Assembly (NCBI GenBank): GCA_013289665.1
Contig: JABCZN010000005.1
Location: forward strand, 124,001-188,000
From: Acidobacteriota bacterium
GTDB lineage: Bacteria > Acidobacteriota > Terriglobia > Acidiferrales > UBA7541
Length of the DNA stretch: 64,000 bases
Direction of reading: 5' to 3'
Position 1 is the stretch's first letter, and every line of letters begins with the position of its first letter. Position numbers and translations under genes: made by a program. Under the pieces are notes generated by a model. It ran no database searches and was not told the origin of the DNA. It saw only the letters and a program-made list of their open reading frames with translations. Below, in pieces: positions 51,579-60,553 of this stretch.

Positions 51579-53144
51579 ATGGTCTCTGCTGTTGTGCCTG
51601 CTGCCTCGGAACGGGTGAAGCCTCATCGCCGGTTCACCTCGGGCCCTGCAATTGTTCTTTACTTGGCGTTGGCCAAACTTCTGCTCCATCTGCTCACCGC
51701 AACCCGTTACGGTATCTTCCGTGACGAGATGTATTACCTGGCGTGCTCTCAGCACCTTGCCTGGGGCTATGTTGACCACCCGCCCGCGAATGTATTCATC
51801 GCCTGGTTCGCCCGGCACGCGTTCGGCGATTCATTGCTGGGGTTGCGCCTGTTGCCGGCCATCGCGGGAGCGGCGCTCGTCTGGATGGCGGGACAGTTGG
51901 CGCGCGAGATGGGCGGGGGGCGCTTTGCCCAGTCTCTGGCCGCATTGGCCGTGATCCCGGTCCCGATCTACCTGATCATGCACCACTGGCTGACCATGAA
52001 CGCCTTTGAGCCGCTTCTCTGGATGGGCTGCCTGTGGTGCGTGGTGCGGGCGATCAACAGCGGCGAGCCTCGATACTGGTTCTGGTTCGGCGTGCTCACA
52101 GGGGTTGGGCTCGAGACCAAGTACTCCATCGCTTTTCTTGTGTCCGGTGTACTTGTCGGAGTCCTTCTCGGTCCCGAGCGTCGATTTCTCAAGAGCGGCT
52201 GGTTGGGGTTGGGGGTGCTGGTGGCGGCAGCCATCGCCCTACCCAACTTCGTGTGGCAACTCGAACACGACTTTCCTTTCCTGCAACTCCTGCACAACAT
52301 TCGCATGGGCAATCGAGACATCGTCCGGGGCCCTCTGAGCTTCCTCGCCGACCAGGCAGCCATCATCAATCCCATCCTTTTGCCGCTGTGGGCGGGAGGG
52401 TTGCTCTGGCTTTTTTTCGGGCGCGAAGGCCGTCGGTATCGCTCGCTCGGCTGGGCCAGCGTGGTGGTGGTGACGTTGTTCATTGTCCTCAAGGGCAAGA
52501 ACTATTATGTTGCGCCGATCTACCCTGTGCTTTTTGCCGCAGGCGCCGTGGGGTTTGAGCGGATCACGAGCCACCGTTTTACCTGGGGACGGCCCGCATA
52601 CATCGCGGTGATCGTCGCCGTTGGTGCGCTGCTGACGCCAATTTTATGCCCCATCCTTTCGCCAGAGAACTTCCTCCGCTACCAGGCGGCGCTACACATC
52701 GAGCCACCAGTGGCGGAGCGGCAGAACAACGGTCCGCTGCCGCAATACTTCGCCGACGAGTTCGGCTGGGAGGAGATGGTGCAGCAGGTCGCTCGCGTCT
52801 ATAACGGCCTGTCGGCAGAGGAGCGCCGACGGACAGCCATCTTCTCTAACAGCTGGGGGGAAGCAGCGGCGATCGATTTCTTCGGGCCGAGGTACGGCCT
52901 CCCGCGAGCGATCAGCATGCACAACAACTACTGGTATTGGGGGCCGCGTGACTACACAGGTGACATCGTAATCGTCCTAGGGAGCGATGGTCAGGGCGAC
53001 CGTGAGCACTTCCAGAGCGTGGAAGCCGCTGGGCGCGTGGAGCATCCCTACTCGCGGCGCGACGAACATTTCACTGTCTGGTTTTGCCGTGGGCTGAATC
53101 AGAATCTGCAGGACCTCTGGCCGAAGTTGAAGAAGTTCAATTGA
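51579..53144 (+). CDS. GT39/ArnT-like membrane glycosyltransferase
   Basis: A 521-residue integral membrane GT-C enzyme using a polyprenyl-phosphate sugar donor. ATG 51579 has AGAGG upstream; GTG 51573 is two codons earlier. The GT39 pattern is visible at the first periplasmic loop: RYGIFRDEMYYLACSQHLAWGYVDHPP, with Asp and Glu that form the metal or donor site. About 11 spans and a C-terminal soluble domain (PPVAERQNNGPLPQYFADEFGWEEMVQQV) follow. Possible targets are lipid A or protein serine/threonine. No operon partner is evident. Confidence 0.88.
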   Translation: MVSAVVPAASERVKPHRRFTSGPAIVLYLALAKLLLHLLTATRYGIFRDEMYYLACSQHLAWGYVDHPPANVFIAWFARHAFGDSLLGLRLLPAIAGAALVWMAGQLAREMGGGRFAQSLAALAVIPVPIYLIMHHWLTMNAFEPLLWMGCLWCVVRAINSGEPRYWFWFGVLTGVGLETKYSIAFLVSGVLVGVLLGPERRFLKSGWLGLGVLVAAAIALPNFVWQLEHDFPFLQLLHNIRMGNRDIVRGPLSFLADQAAIINPILLPLWAGGLLWLFFGREGRRYRSLGWASVVVVTLFIVLKGKNYYVAPIYPVLFAAGAVGFERITSHRFTWGRPAYIAVIVAVGALLTPILCPILSPENFLRYQAALHIEPPVAERQNNGPLPQYFADEFGWEEMVQQVARVYNGLSAEERRRTAIFSNSWGEAAAIDFFGPRYGLPRAISMHNNYWYWGPRDYTGDIVIVLGSDGQGDREHFQSVEAAGRVEHPYSRRDEHFTVWFCRGLNQNLQDLWPKLKKFN

Positions 53145-53314
53145 GCTGACTACCCAAAGAATGCTTTCGCGTTATCTCTGGCGATTCTGCCCGAGTCGCG
53201 CAAACCGGAAATTGACCCCCTACAGAGGGAGCAGGTGTTTGGGTGAAACCGGGGGACGTCGTTTACACTAGGCACGGTTCGTTTTCCCGGGGGAAAACCC
53301 GTAAAGGAAAAGCA

Positions 53315-53770
53315 ATGGATGGAAAAATTCAAAAGACCGGTTTGCTGCTGATCCTGATTCTGAGCTGCCAGGTGAGTTGGGCGCAGAAGGGATCCCCAGC
53401 CGTTGCCGACCGGGAACGCGAGCGGCGAAGTTTTGCGCACAATCTGGTGAAGGCAATCAACGCCGCGGAAGCGGACTACCTGAAGAAACACGACGTTTAT
53501 GCCAATTGGGACACGCTCGTGGGAATCGGCGATTTCTCATCGAACGGAACCAAGTGGGCGCCGGCCGAGTTTCCGACGGTGGCGCATGCCCTGTACGGGA
53601 ATGGAGCGGAGATCGTACCGGGCTGGCGGCTGCGGCTCGATCTTTCCAGGAGCGGAAAAGCCTACGATTTGCTTCTGGAAGATGTAACCGACCCCAAATG
53701 CGGGTATGCCGTCCTAACCGACGAACGGGGCTTCGTCAGGCAGGCGAAGTCGGTCGACTGCGCTCTCTAG
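53315..53770 (+). CDS. exported pilin-like hypothetical protein
   Basis: A 151-residue protein with AAAGGA before ATG 53315; the longer frame from 53243 is less likely. A hydrophobic leader (residues ~7-24) ends VSWAQK. The mature part has SFAHNLVKAINAAEADYLKKHDVYANWDTLVGIGDFSS, a helix-plus-loop pattern reminiscent of type II secretion or type IV pilin-like proteins from Acidobacteria. Its leader, however, looks like a Sec signal rather than a prepilin cleavage site. The C-terminal strands contain two cysteines (DPKCGYAV and VDCAL) that may form a disulfide. Confidence 0.65.
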   Translation: MDGKIQKTGLLLILILSCQVSWAQKGSPAVADRERERRSFAHNLVKAINAAEADYLKKHDVYANWDTLVGIGDFSSNGTKWAPAEFPTVAHALYGNGAEIVPGWRLRLDLSRSGKAYDLLLEDVTDPKCGYAVLTDERGFVRQAKSVDCAL

Positions 53771-53780
53771 GGCCACGTCA

Positions 53781-53801
53781 GGATCGGGTGAAACCCGATC
53801 C
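53781..53801. terminator. hairpin between convergent genes
   Basis: GGATCGGGT (53781-53789) and ACCCGATCC (53793-53801) form a perfect 9-bp stem with a GAA loop. It lies 10 nt after the pilin-like gene stop and 5 nt before the zinc-ribbon gene stop, so it probably ends transcription from both sides. No T-run is present. Confidence 0.5.
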
Positions 53802-53805
53802 GTTG

Positions 53806-54159
53806 TCAGGCGCGGGAGGAGAGTTCAACTCCCTGCTTCGCATGCTGTTGCTTGGGCAAAACCGAGAAATATTTATGGCGGCAGGGTTCGCAGCGAAACG
53901 CCGGAATGCGCAGATTTCGCCACACGAATCCGAACACCGCGTCGACGTGTTCAGGCGAAATACGCTTCAGGGCAAGATTCCCGCAGATCGGGCAATGGGC
54001 GTGGAGCGAATTCGTCCAGGACATCAGCCGGGAGTGGAAACGGGCTCTGCAACTCTGACAACGCCAGGGGTAGACACCAATTACGCTCAGAATGTAATCG
54101 GCCTTGGTTTGGCGGCGCGACCGGCGTGCACCTTCCTGCTTGCAGATGGGACACTTCAT
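53806..54159 (-). CDS. double zinc-ribbon protein
   Basis: A 117-residue protein. The start at ATG 54159 (MKCPICKQEG) is preferred: a long upstream extension lacks the pattern. Two Cys4 sites are visible: CPIC with WRCQSCRARF in the first half and CPICG with FRCEPCRHKYF in the second, spaced like rubredoxin or zinc-ribbon knuckles. Basic residues between them (RRSRRQTKADY) would favour nucleic acid or protein contact. Function unknown. It is convergent with the pilin-like gene. Confidence 0.72.
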   Translation of the reverse strand: MKCPICKQEGARRSRRQTKADYILSVIGVYPWRCQSCRARFHSRLMSWTNSLHAHCPICGNLALKRISPEHVDAVFGFVWRNLRIPAFRCEPCRHKYFSVLPKQQHAKQGVELSSRA

Positions 54160-54270
54160 CTGAGTGGCTGGATTCCCCTCCGAGTGCCCACAGCATAGGA
54201 CAGAAGCCAAGGGGTGGCAAGGGGCGGAGGTACCAGCTTCGCGGGTACAATAGTTTCTCGAGAGGATGCT

Positions 54271-54693
54271 ATGCCGAATTATACCGATGATCACGCCCAG
54301 GCCGGGATTGCCGCAAAGCTGCCGCAGCTGGAAACCTGGCCGAATCAATACCCGGGATACGTCATTACCACGCGATTCCCCGAGTACTCTTCCGTCTGCC
54401 CGAAGACCGGGCTGCCTGATTACGGAACGGTCACCATTCAATACAAGCCGCGGAAGGCTTGTATTGAGCTGAAGTCCCTGAAGATGTATCTGCTGGCGTA
54501 CCGCAATCTGGGCATTTTTTACGAAAACGCTGTCAACAAAATGCTGCGCGACATCGTCGAAGCGACCAGGCCCGAGTGGTGCGTGGTGAAGGGCGAATTT
54601 ACGCCACGGGGCGGGCTGAACACCTCCATCTTCGCGCGGTGGCCCGAACGCCGGGGTCCGTCGAGCGGTAAAAAAGTGGCCAACTCGCGGTGA
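54271..54693 (+). CDS. queF: NADPH-dependent 7-cyano-7-deazaguanine reductase (type I)
   Basis: A 140-residue enzyme that reduces the nitrile of preQ0 to the amine preQ1 for queuosine synthesis in tRNA. The start at 54271 replaces a longer frame from 54214. The catalytic Cys43 and Asp50 are in SVCPKTGLPDYG, the QueF motif ELKSLKMYL (66-74) and the C-terminal VVKGEFTPRGGLNT are present. Length fits the unimodular type. queC, queD, queE are not in the window. The coiled-coil gene follows after 83 nt. Confidence 0.95.
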   Translation: MPNYTDDHAQAGIAAKLPQLETWPNQYPGYVITTRFPEYSSVCPKTGLPDYGTVTIQYKPRKACIELKSLKMYLLAYRNLGIFYENAVNKMLRDIVEATRPEWCVVKGEFTPRGGLNTSIFARWPERRGPSSGKKVANSR

Positions 54694-54776
54694 AGGGCAT
54701 TAGACTTAGGCGGAATCTCGTTGGATAATCCCAAAGAGCGAATTCCACGCGAATTGAAATTTTCCGAGGAGGAAGA

Positions 54777-55670
54777 ATGAGCATTTCTCCAAATGTTCCG
54801 AGCCCCCAGGAGTCGTACCACTACGAGGGCGGCGGAACGCCAAGGTGGATCACCATCTTGTTCGCAGTGCTGATTGCCGGAGTTGGGGCCATGGCCTATG
54901 CGGGTTATTCGGCGCAGACCCACCTGCAGCAGGAAGTGACCAAAGCCCAGGATCAGAACAAAATCCTGACCGCGCAGCTCGATGCAGCCAATACCCGGCT
55001 GGCCGAGTTGAAAGGGCGGATGGACGTCACCTCGCAGAAGATCGGCATGACGCAGGCGGAACTCGCGGACGCCCGGAGCCGGGCGGAAGCGATCCGCAAG
55101 CAGCAGACGGCTTCTGATCAAAAGCTGACGGAAAAGATTGCGCAAGCGCAGAAAGAAAGCGAAGCCCAGATCGGGGCCGTGGCAACAGACGTCACGGGCG
55201 CCAAGAAAGATATTGAATCCACCCGTACGGACCTGGAGGCCACGAAATCCAAACTGGATCGCGCCACCGGGGACATGGGGGTGATGAGCGGACTGATTGC
55301 GCACAACCATGACGATCTGGAAGAGCTGAGGCGGCGCGGGGACCGGAATTACTTCGAATTCACGGTGCAAAAAGCCAAGACGCCGCAGCGCGTGGGCCCC
55401 GTGCAGATGGCGCTCAACAAGACGGACCCGAAGAAATCCAAGTACACAGTGACGGTGCTGGTCGACGACAAAGCCATCGAGAAGAAGGACAAGACTGCGG
55501 GTGAGCCGGTGCAGTTTTACGTGAAAGGCAGCGCCCGCACGGCGCCGTATGAGGTTGTGGTGTTTGACGTCGGCAAGAATGCGATCACGGGGTATCTGTC
55601 GACGCCGAAGGATGCCGGCAGCGCACCAGCAGCAGCCGCTCCCGCGGCGGCAGCGCCAGCAAAACCCTGA
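54777..55670 (+). CDS. membrane-anchored coiled-coil protein
   Basis: A 297-residue protein with GAGGAGGAAGA just before the ATG. A short cytoplasmic N-terminus precedes one membrane span (residues ~24-44, WITILFAVLIAGVGAMAYAGY). Residues ~48-180 are coiled coil (QEVTKAQDQNKILTAQLDAANTRL, DIESTRTDLEATKSKLDRAT), then a compact domain with NYFEFTVQKAKTPQRVGPVQMALNKTDPKKSKYTVTVLVDDK, and an Ala/Pro-rich tail. The span and coil suggest an envelope scaffold. No enzyme motif. Family not recognised. Confidence 0.75.
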   Translation: MSISPNVPSPQESYHYEGGGTPRWITILFAVLIAGVGAMAYAGYSAQTHLQQEVTKAQDQNKILTAQLDAANTRLAELKGRMDVTSQKIGMTQAELADARSRAEAIRKQQTASDQKLTEKIAQAQKESEAQIGAVATDVTGAKKDIESTRTDLEATKSKLDRATGDMGVMSGLIAHNHDDLEELRRRGDRNYFEFTVQKAKTPQRVGPVQMALNKTDPKKSKYTVTVLVDDKAIEKKDKTAGEPVQFYVKGSARTAPYEVVVFDVGKNAITGYLSTPKDAGSAPAAAAPAAAAPAKP

Positions 55671-55856
55671 GGAACTTTCGCCGGGCCGGTATTTCGCCGC
55701 CGCCCGGTTAAAGTAATAAACCGGACTCCGGGCCCTGCTCCGCCGACTGAGACCTTACTTCTGGAAACTCAGGCCGGGACAGGGCTTTGGTGTTTCCGGG
55801 CTGACAGCTACGATTTTGCGTGGCTCTGAATCGTGTTGTCTGGGGAGTTCCCTCCG

Positions 55857-56843
55857 ATGTTCTTGCGCCGCGGCGGTTCCCACATGGTGGCGTTCCTGTT
55901 GGTATCCGCGCTGTTTGCTTGCTGCGGAAATGCTCAGGAAAGTGCGGCCAGCAGTGGCCAAACCATCCGGGTGAATGTCACGAGAGTAAACGTCGGCGTG
56001 GTCGTGACCGACGATAAGGGGAAGTTTGTCGAAGGTCTCGTGCGGGACGCTTTTCACGTGTTCGACAACGGCGCGGAACAACGTATCACAGAGTTTGCGC
56101 CCGTCGAAGATCCTGGGCAGGTGCTGCTGCTTGTCGAAGCCGGCCCGGCGGCTTATTTCCTGCAAGACGCGAATCTCTTTGCGGCCGACGCGATGATGAA
56201 GGGACTCGCTGAAGGAGATCGCGTGGCGGTGGCCAGATATGCGGACGCGCCGCTTGGGCTGCTGGATTTCACGACCGACAAGGGAGCGGCGCAAGCGGCG
56301 TTCAGCAGCATACAATTTAACCTGGGATTCGCCGACCTGAACCTTTCGAGCAGCCTGACGAGCGTGCTGGGTTGGCTCGAACAGATCCCGGGGAAGAAAA
56401 CGATTGTCTTGATTTCGACCGGAGTGGATACGTCTCCGGCGCTCGCGGCGGCGGCGCTCGAGGCACGGCTGCGTACTGGCGACGTGCGCATCCTCTGCGT
56501 TTCAACCAGCGGGCCGCTGCGCAACGGCAAGCAGGGCAGCAAGGTGAAGATCGAGCAGATGCAGGATGAATTTCAGGCTGCGGATCGCCGGTTGAAGGCG
56601 ATCGCGGAGCTTACCGGCGGGCGCGCTTATTTTCCAATGAACGGCAAAGCGTTTCAGGAGACCTACAAAGAGGTTGCGGAGATCGTGCGTCATGAATACA
56701 GCCTGGCGTTCGCGTTGCCCGCTTCCGACGGGGCGTTGCATTCGATTGAGGTGAGGGTGGACCGGTCCGGCGCGGGGGGAAAATCCGCGGCAGCTGCCTA
56801 TCGCGTGGATCACCGGCGGGGATATCAGGCGCCAAAGGAATAA
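55857..56843 (+). CDS. exported VWFA-related acidobacterial-type protein
   Basis: A 328-residue exported protein; ATG 55857 has GGGGAG upstream. A signal peptide (about residues 10-25, ending GNAQ) is followed by the conserved strand VNVTRVNVGVVVTDDKGKFVEGLVRDAFHVFDNG, which marks the VWFA-related family abundant in Acidobacteria. The VWA-like fold continues (KKTIVLISTGVDTS, ELTGGRAYFPMN). The usual metal-binding Asp-x-Ser-x-Ser is replaced by VEAGPAA in VLLLVEAGPAA, so a MIDAS metal site looks absent. Probably an adhesive or scaffold role. Confidence 0.85.
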   Translation: MFLRRGGSHMVAFLLVSALFACCGNAQESAASSGQTIRVNVTRVNVGVVVTDDKGKFVEGLVRDAFHVFDNGAEQRITEFAPVEDPGQVLLLVEAGPAAYFLQDANLFAADAMMKGLAEGDRVAVARYADAPLGLLDFTTDKGAAQAAFSSIQFNLGFADLNLSSSLTSVLGWLEQIPGKKTIVLISTGVDTSPALAAAALEARLRTGDVRILCVSTSGPLRNGKQGSKVKIEQMQDEFQAADRRLKAIAELTGGRAYFPMNGKAFQETYKEVAEIVRHEYSLAFALPASDGALHSIEVRVDRSGAGGKSAAAAYRVDHRRGYQAPKE

Positions 56844-56858
56844 GCGGGAGAGGAATCG

Positions 56859-59318
56859 CTAGTCGAATTCCTTCATCATGCGGGCCATTTCGACGAGGCG
56901 GCGGTCAACCTTGCCAAAGACGGTGTTGTCTTCGAAGGAGCCGTCGCCGTTCCGGTGTCCGGCGGCACGGCCGGTGAGGAGTTCAATTCCCTGTTCGATG
57001 CGCGACACCGGCCAGATGTGAAATTTTCCGCTGCTGACGGCGTCGAGCACGTCTTCGCGAAGCATCAGGTCATCGACGTTCGAGGCGGGAATGAGGACAC
57101 CCTGCGAGCCGGTCAAACCAAGAATGCTGCAGACGTCGAAGAAGCCCTCGATTTTTTCGTTCACCCCGCCGATCGCCTGGATGTCGCCTTTTTGATTGAG
57201 GGATCCCGTTACGGCAACGTCCTGGCGCAGCGGTAGCTCGGAGAGTGCGGAGAGCAGCGCGTAGACTTCGGTGGAGCTTGCGCTGTCGCCATCCACGCCG
57301 GAATACGACTGTTCAAAGCAAATGCTCGCAGCCAAGGAAAGCGGCTTGTCCTTGGCGAAGCAACTGCGCAAGTAGCCGGCGATGATGTGCACGCCCTTGT
57401 CGTGAAACCTGCCACTTAGATTCGATTCCCGCTCGATATTGATGAGGCCGGCTTTTCCGAGGGCGGCGCTGGCAGTGATTCGGACAGGTTTCCCGAAGGA
57501 GTATCCACCGATTTCGAGCACGCTCAAGCCGTTGACCTGGCCGACACAGTCGCCCGAAACGTCCACAAGCAGCGTTTTTTCCTCGATCATTTCGCGGATG
57601 CGGGTTTCCACCAGATTGTGGCGCTCCATCTTGGAGGCGATTGCGGAGCGCACATGCGCCGCGCGAACCACATTTTCTCCGGCGGCGGCGGAGGCATAGT
57701 GCGCTTCGCGGGCCAGGTCGGCGATATCCACGAAGCGGGCGGTCACTTTGTTGCGGCGGCCGGCTCTTCGAACGCCGTATTCCAAAATGGCAGCGAAGGC
57801 TCCGCGATCGAAGGGAAAGAGATTTTCCTTTTCGCTCAGTGCGCGCAGGCGGCCAGCGTATTCCTCGATGACGCCATCGGTCATCGGCATCTCTTCATCG
57901 AACTCCACACGGACCTTGAAGATTTTCTGGAAATCTTCTTCGTATTCGTAGAGAACTTCATACAGGTCGCGATCGCCTATCAGAATGACCTTTACGTTGA
58001 TTTCCACCGGCTCGGGCTTGAGCGCCGTGGCTGTGAAGGGATAGAAAACTTCGAGCGGTTGAATTTCCAGGCGATTGTGATTGAGCGTGCGTTTCAGGGC
58101 GCGCCAGACGCCAGCCTCGGAAAGCGCTTCGATGGCGTACATGATCAGGAAGCCGCCGTCGGCGCGAAGCAGCGAACCGCCGCGAAGGTCCATAAAATCG
58201 CTGGACCAGCCGCCCCGCGAGTCGTAAGCGCGCTGAATGGTGCCGAAGAGGTTGGCATAGCTGGGCGTGGTCTCAAAGATGACCGGCGAATTGTCTTCGG
58301 AGTTGTGGGCGAGAATGACGTTCACGCCGTAAACGCGGAACGGGTCGCGCTCGGGCCCGGGGGATTTCTGCTGCTGGATTTCAGGAGATTCCGGGGTTTG
58401 CTCTTCTTCCCCTTCGCGTTCCTTGAACGGACCGAGGTTGTCGAGGATGTGGTGGCGCACTTCTTCGAGGTATTCGGTCACGCCAGTTCCTGGATACTTT
58501 TCCTTTAACTCCTCGATGACACCATCGACGAGGACCGAGGCTGCTTCCTGCTCGAGGTAACTGAGCTCGCTGGCCAATTCCCGGGAGAGGGTCAGCGTTT
58601 TGCGGTAAACGACCGTAAATTCCTGGCGGAACTGTTCGTACTTACGCTCGATCTCTTCGGCAACGCCGGTCTCCAGCTTTCCCTCGTGCACCATCTTGGA
58701 GATATCTTCGATGGGCACCATCTGGCCCTCGAGAACCGGAAAAATTTCCGGCAGGGCAACGGCGCCGACCTGCATGTGGCCGAGGGCAAACTGGTCGCGG
58801 GCGATGCGGCGGGTGAAATCGTCCATCAATTCTTTTTCGCGCACGGAAAAGCGCTCGACGATTCGCCCTTTCTGCCGCTGGAACGGTTCGCCTTCGAATA
58901 CTTGCGGGATGCGGCGGCGCAGGAAATCGATCCCGGCTTGAACATCTTTCTTGAATGTGTTGGCCGAGCCTCGCGGCAGAACGAGCAGGCGGGGACGGTC
59001 GGTAATCTTGAAATTATTGACGTAACAGCGGTCCAAGGAAGGCTTGGTGGCCGGATGAAGCTCCTCGATCATCTGCGCGATGGTGCCGCCGCGGCTGGTG
59101 CCGGCAAGCCCGCAGACGAAAACGTTGTATCCAGGCGCCGAAAGTTCCACGCCCATTTTCAGGGCCCGCAGGGCGCGCTCTTGTCCGATAAAACCCTCGC
59201 GCTTTTGCGCCTGCGCGGTGGTCTCGAACGGAATGCGAGAGAGCTCGCAGCGCCAGCGAAGTTTCTCCAGTCCGAGTTCTTTCGGCTTGCTCATAGTCAT
59301 TTCGATAGATTTCGCCAT
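56859..59318 (-). CDS. Lon-like (S16) protease with degenerate AAA P-loop
   Basis: An 819-residue protein of the S16 Lon branch. Residues 1-160 start with an N-terminal segment (GFIGQERALRALKMGVEL), then GLAGTSRGGT (70-79), where the canonical lysine of Walker A is missing. A middle helical domain follows and the C-terminal proteolytic domain holds the Ser-Lys dyad Ser679 (DGDSASSTEV) and Lys722 (GVNEKIEGFFD), spaced as in Lon. The first-half RADGGFLIMYAIEAL occupies the Walker B position without its usual Asp-Glu. It may be an ATP-independent or weakly ATP-dependent protease. Confidence 0.9.
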   Translation of the reverse strand: MAKSIEMTMSKPKELGLEKLRWRCELSRIPFETTAQAQKREGFIGQERALRALKMGVELSAPGYNVFVCGLAGTSRGGTIAQMIEELHPATKPSLDRCYVNNFKITDRPRLLVLPRGSANTFKKDVQAGIDFLRRRIPQVFEGEPFQRQKGRIVERFSVREKELMDDFTRRIARDQFALGHMQVGAVALPEIFPVLEGQMVPIEDISKMVHEGKLETGVAEEIERKYEQFRQEFTVVYRKTLTLSRELASELSYLEQEAASVLVDGVIEELKEKYPGTGVTEYLEEVRHHILDNLGPFKEREGEEEQTPESPEIQQQKSPGPERDPFRVYGVNVILAHNSEDNSPVIFETTPSYANLFGTIQRAYDSRGGWSSDFMDLRGGSLLRADGGFLIMYAIEALSEAGVWRALKRTLNHNRLEIQPLEVFYPFTATALKPEPVEINVKVILIGDRDLYEVLYEYEEDFQKIFKVRVEFDEEMPMTDGVIEEYAGRLRALSEKENLFPFDRGAFAAILEYGVRRAGRRNKVTARFVDIADLAREAHYASAAAGENVVRAAHVRSAIASKMERHNLVETRIREMIEEKTLLVDVSGDCVGQVNGLSVLEIGGYSFGKPVRITASAALGKAGLINIERESNLSGRFHDKGVHIIAGYLRSCFAKDKPLSLAASICFEQSYSGVDGDSASSTEVYALLSALSELPLRQDVAVTGSLNQKGDIQAIGGVNEKIEGFFDVCSILGLTGSQGVLIPASNVDDLMLREDVLDAVSSGKFHIWPVSRIEQGIELLTGRAAGHRNGDGSFEDNTVFGKVDRRLVEMARMMKEFD

Positions 59319-59386
59319 TCGAGCGCGTACTCTAGCACACAGCGAAGCCGGAAGCGTTGAATTTAGGCCCTGCGGATGGCAAGAAG

Positions 59387-60457
59387 TTACGCATCCGCTC
59401 CGTCCAGCTCGTCCCGGTGCTCCATATAAACGCGGAAAACTCCTAAAGCCGCCGCCACAATGATCGGGCCGGCCACCAATCCAAGCAGCCCGAACACTTC
59501 TAGCCCGCCCAAAATGCTGATGAACAGCAGCAAATCATTCAAGCGGGTGCGATTGCGAAGCAGCAGCGGACGCACCAGATTGTCCGCCAACCCCGCCACG
59601 CCGCCGCAAATAATCACCACCAGCGCGGCCTTTCCCCAGCTGCCGTTGAAGCCCAGCCAAAGCGCAGCCGGAACCCAGATGAGCGCCGAGCCAACCACCG
59701 GCACAATCGAAAAAAAAGCGATCAGCACGCCCATGAAAACGGGCGCCGGAAGACGCGTGAGGGCAAAGGCTGTGCCGCCCAGGACGCCCTGAATGGCAGC
59801 GATGAGCAGAGCGACGGCAACACTGGCGAAGATCAGGTCACGCGATTCGGCGAGCATCTCGTCCTGGAGAGATTTCTCGAACGGAATCAGGTGGCGAAGC
59901 GCGCGCAGAATCGATTCACCGTCGCGGAACACAAAAAACAACGCGAACAAAAGTATGAAAAGGTCGACGAGAAAAGCGAGAAGGTTTTTCAGCATGCCGG
60001 CCAGGCTGCCGGCGAGGTAGGACGCCACTTTTTCCATGCCTTGCTGAAGGGGACCCATGAAATCGAGGTCCTGGAAGGATTGTGGCAGGTGATGGCGGAT
60101 GGCGTCGGCGAGGCTGGCCGGCACGACAACGCCGCCATTGTTGATCAAGCCGCGGATGCGCGCCGTGATTTCGACCGCCTCACGTGCCGCGAACACCAGC
60201 ACAAAGAGGACCGGCACGATCAAGACCAGCGTGACGCCAAGGGTCGACAGCAAGGCCGCCGTGGTAACGGAGAAGCGTTTGTTCAGCAACAAAAATGCAG
60301 GGAAGAAGAAAATTGCCAGGACCGCGGACCACGCGAGCGGCACAAGAAATGGTTCGGTGACTCTGAAAACCAGGTAGCCCAGCAGGAGCAGGATGCCGTA
60401 GGACAGGACCGTGGTCAAACGGTCATTCGTCGAAGGGTTCCGATTGGCTTGGGTCAT
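59387..60457 (-). CDS. AI-2E family transporter
   Basis: A 356-residue integral membrane protein. MTQANRN at 60457 is the start; a longer frame exists. Eight predicted spans, with the family's TAALLSTLGVTLVLIVPVLFVLV, then DLFILLFALFFVFRDGESILRALRHL and FMGVLIAFFSIVPVVGSALIWVPAALWL near the C-terminus. Members include quorum-signal (AI-2) exporters and Na+/H+ antiporters; the true substrate is unknown. It is divergent from the MFS gene. Confidence 0.9.
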   Translation of the reverse strand: MTQANRNPSTNDRLTTVLSYGILLLLGYLVFRVTEPFLVPLAWSAVLAIFFFPAFLLLNKRFSVTTAALLSTLGVTLVLIVPVLFVLVFAAREAVEITARIRGLINNGGVVVPASLADAIRHHLPQSFQDLDFMGPLQQGMEKVASYLAGSLAGMLKNLLAFLVDLFILLFALFFVFRDGESILRALRHLIPFEKSLQDEMLAESRDLIFASVAVALLIAAIQGVLGGTAFALTRLPAPVFMGVLIAFFSIVPVVGSALIWVPAALWLGFNGSWGKAALVVIICGGVAGLADNLVRPLLLRNRTRLNDLLLFISILGGLEVFGLLGLVAGPIIVAAALGVFRVYMEHRDELDGADA

Positions 60458-60553
60458 CCGCGGTATATAATCCCTTTCGGTCCCGGAAACTCCGGGAGAG
60501 TGTACGAACCGCCGGTCACCAGGTCGCACGCGCCAGGGGAACTGATTTTATCC

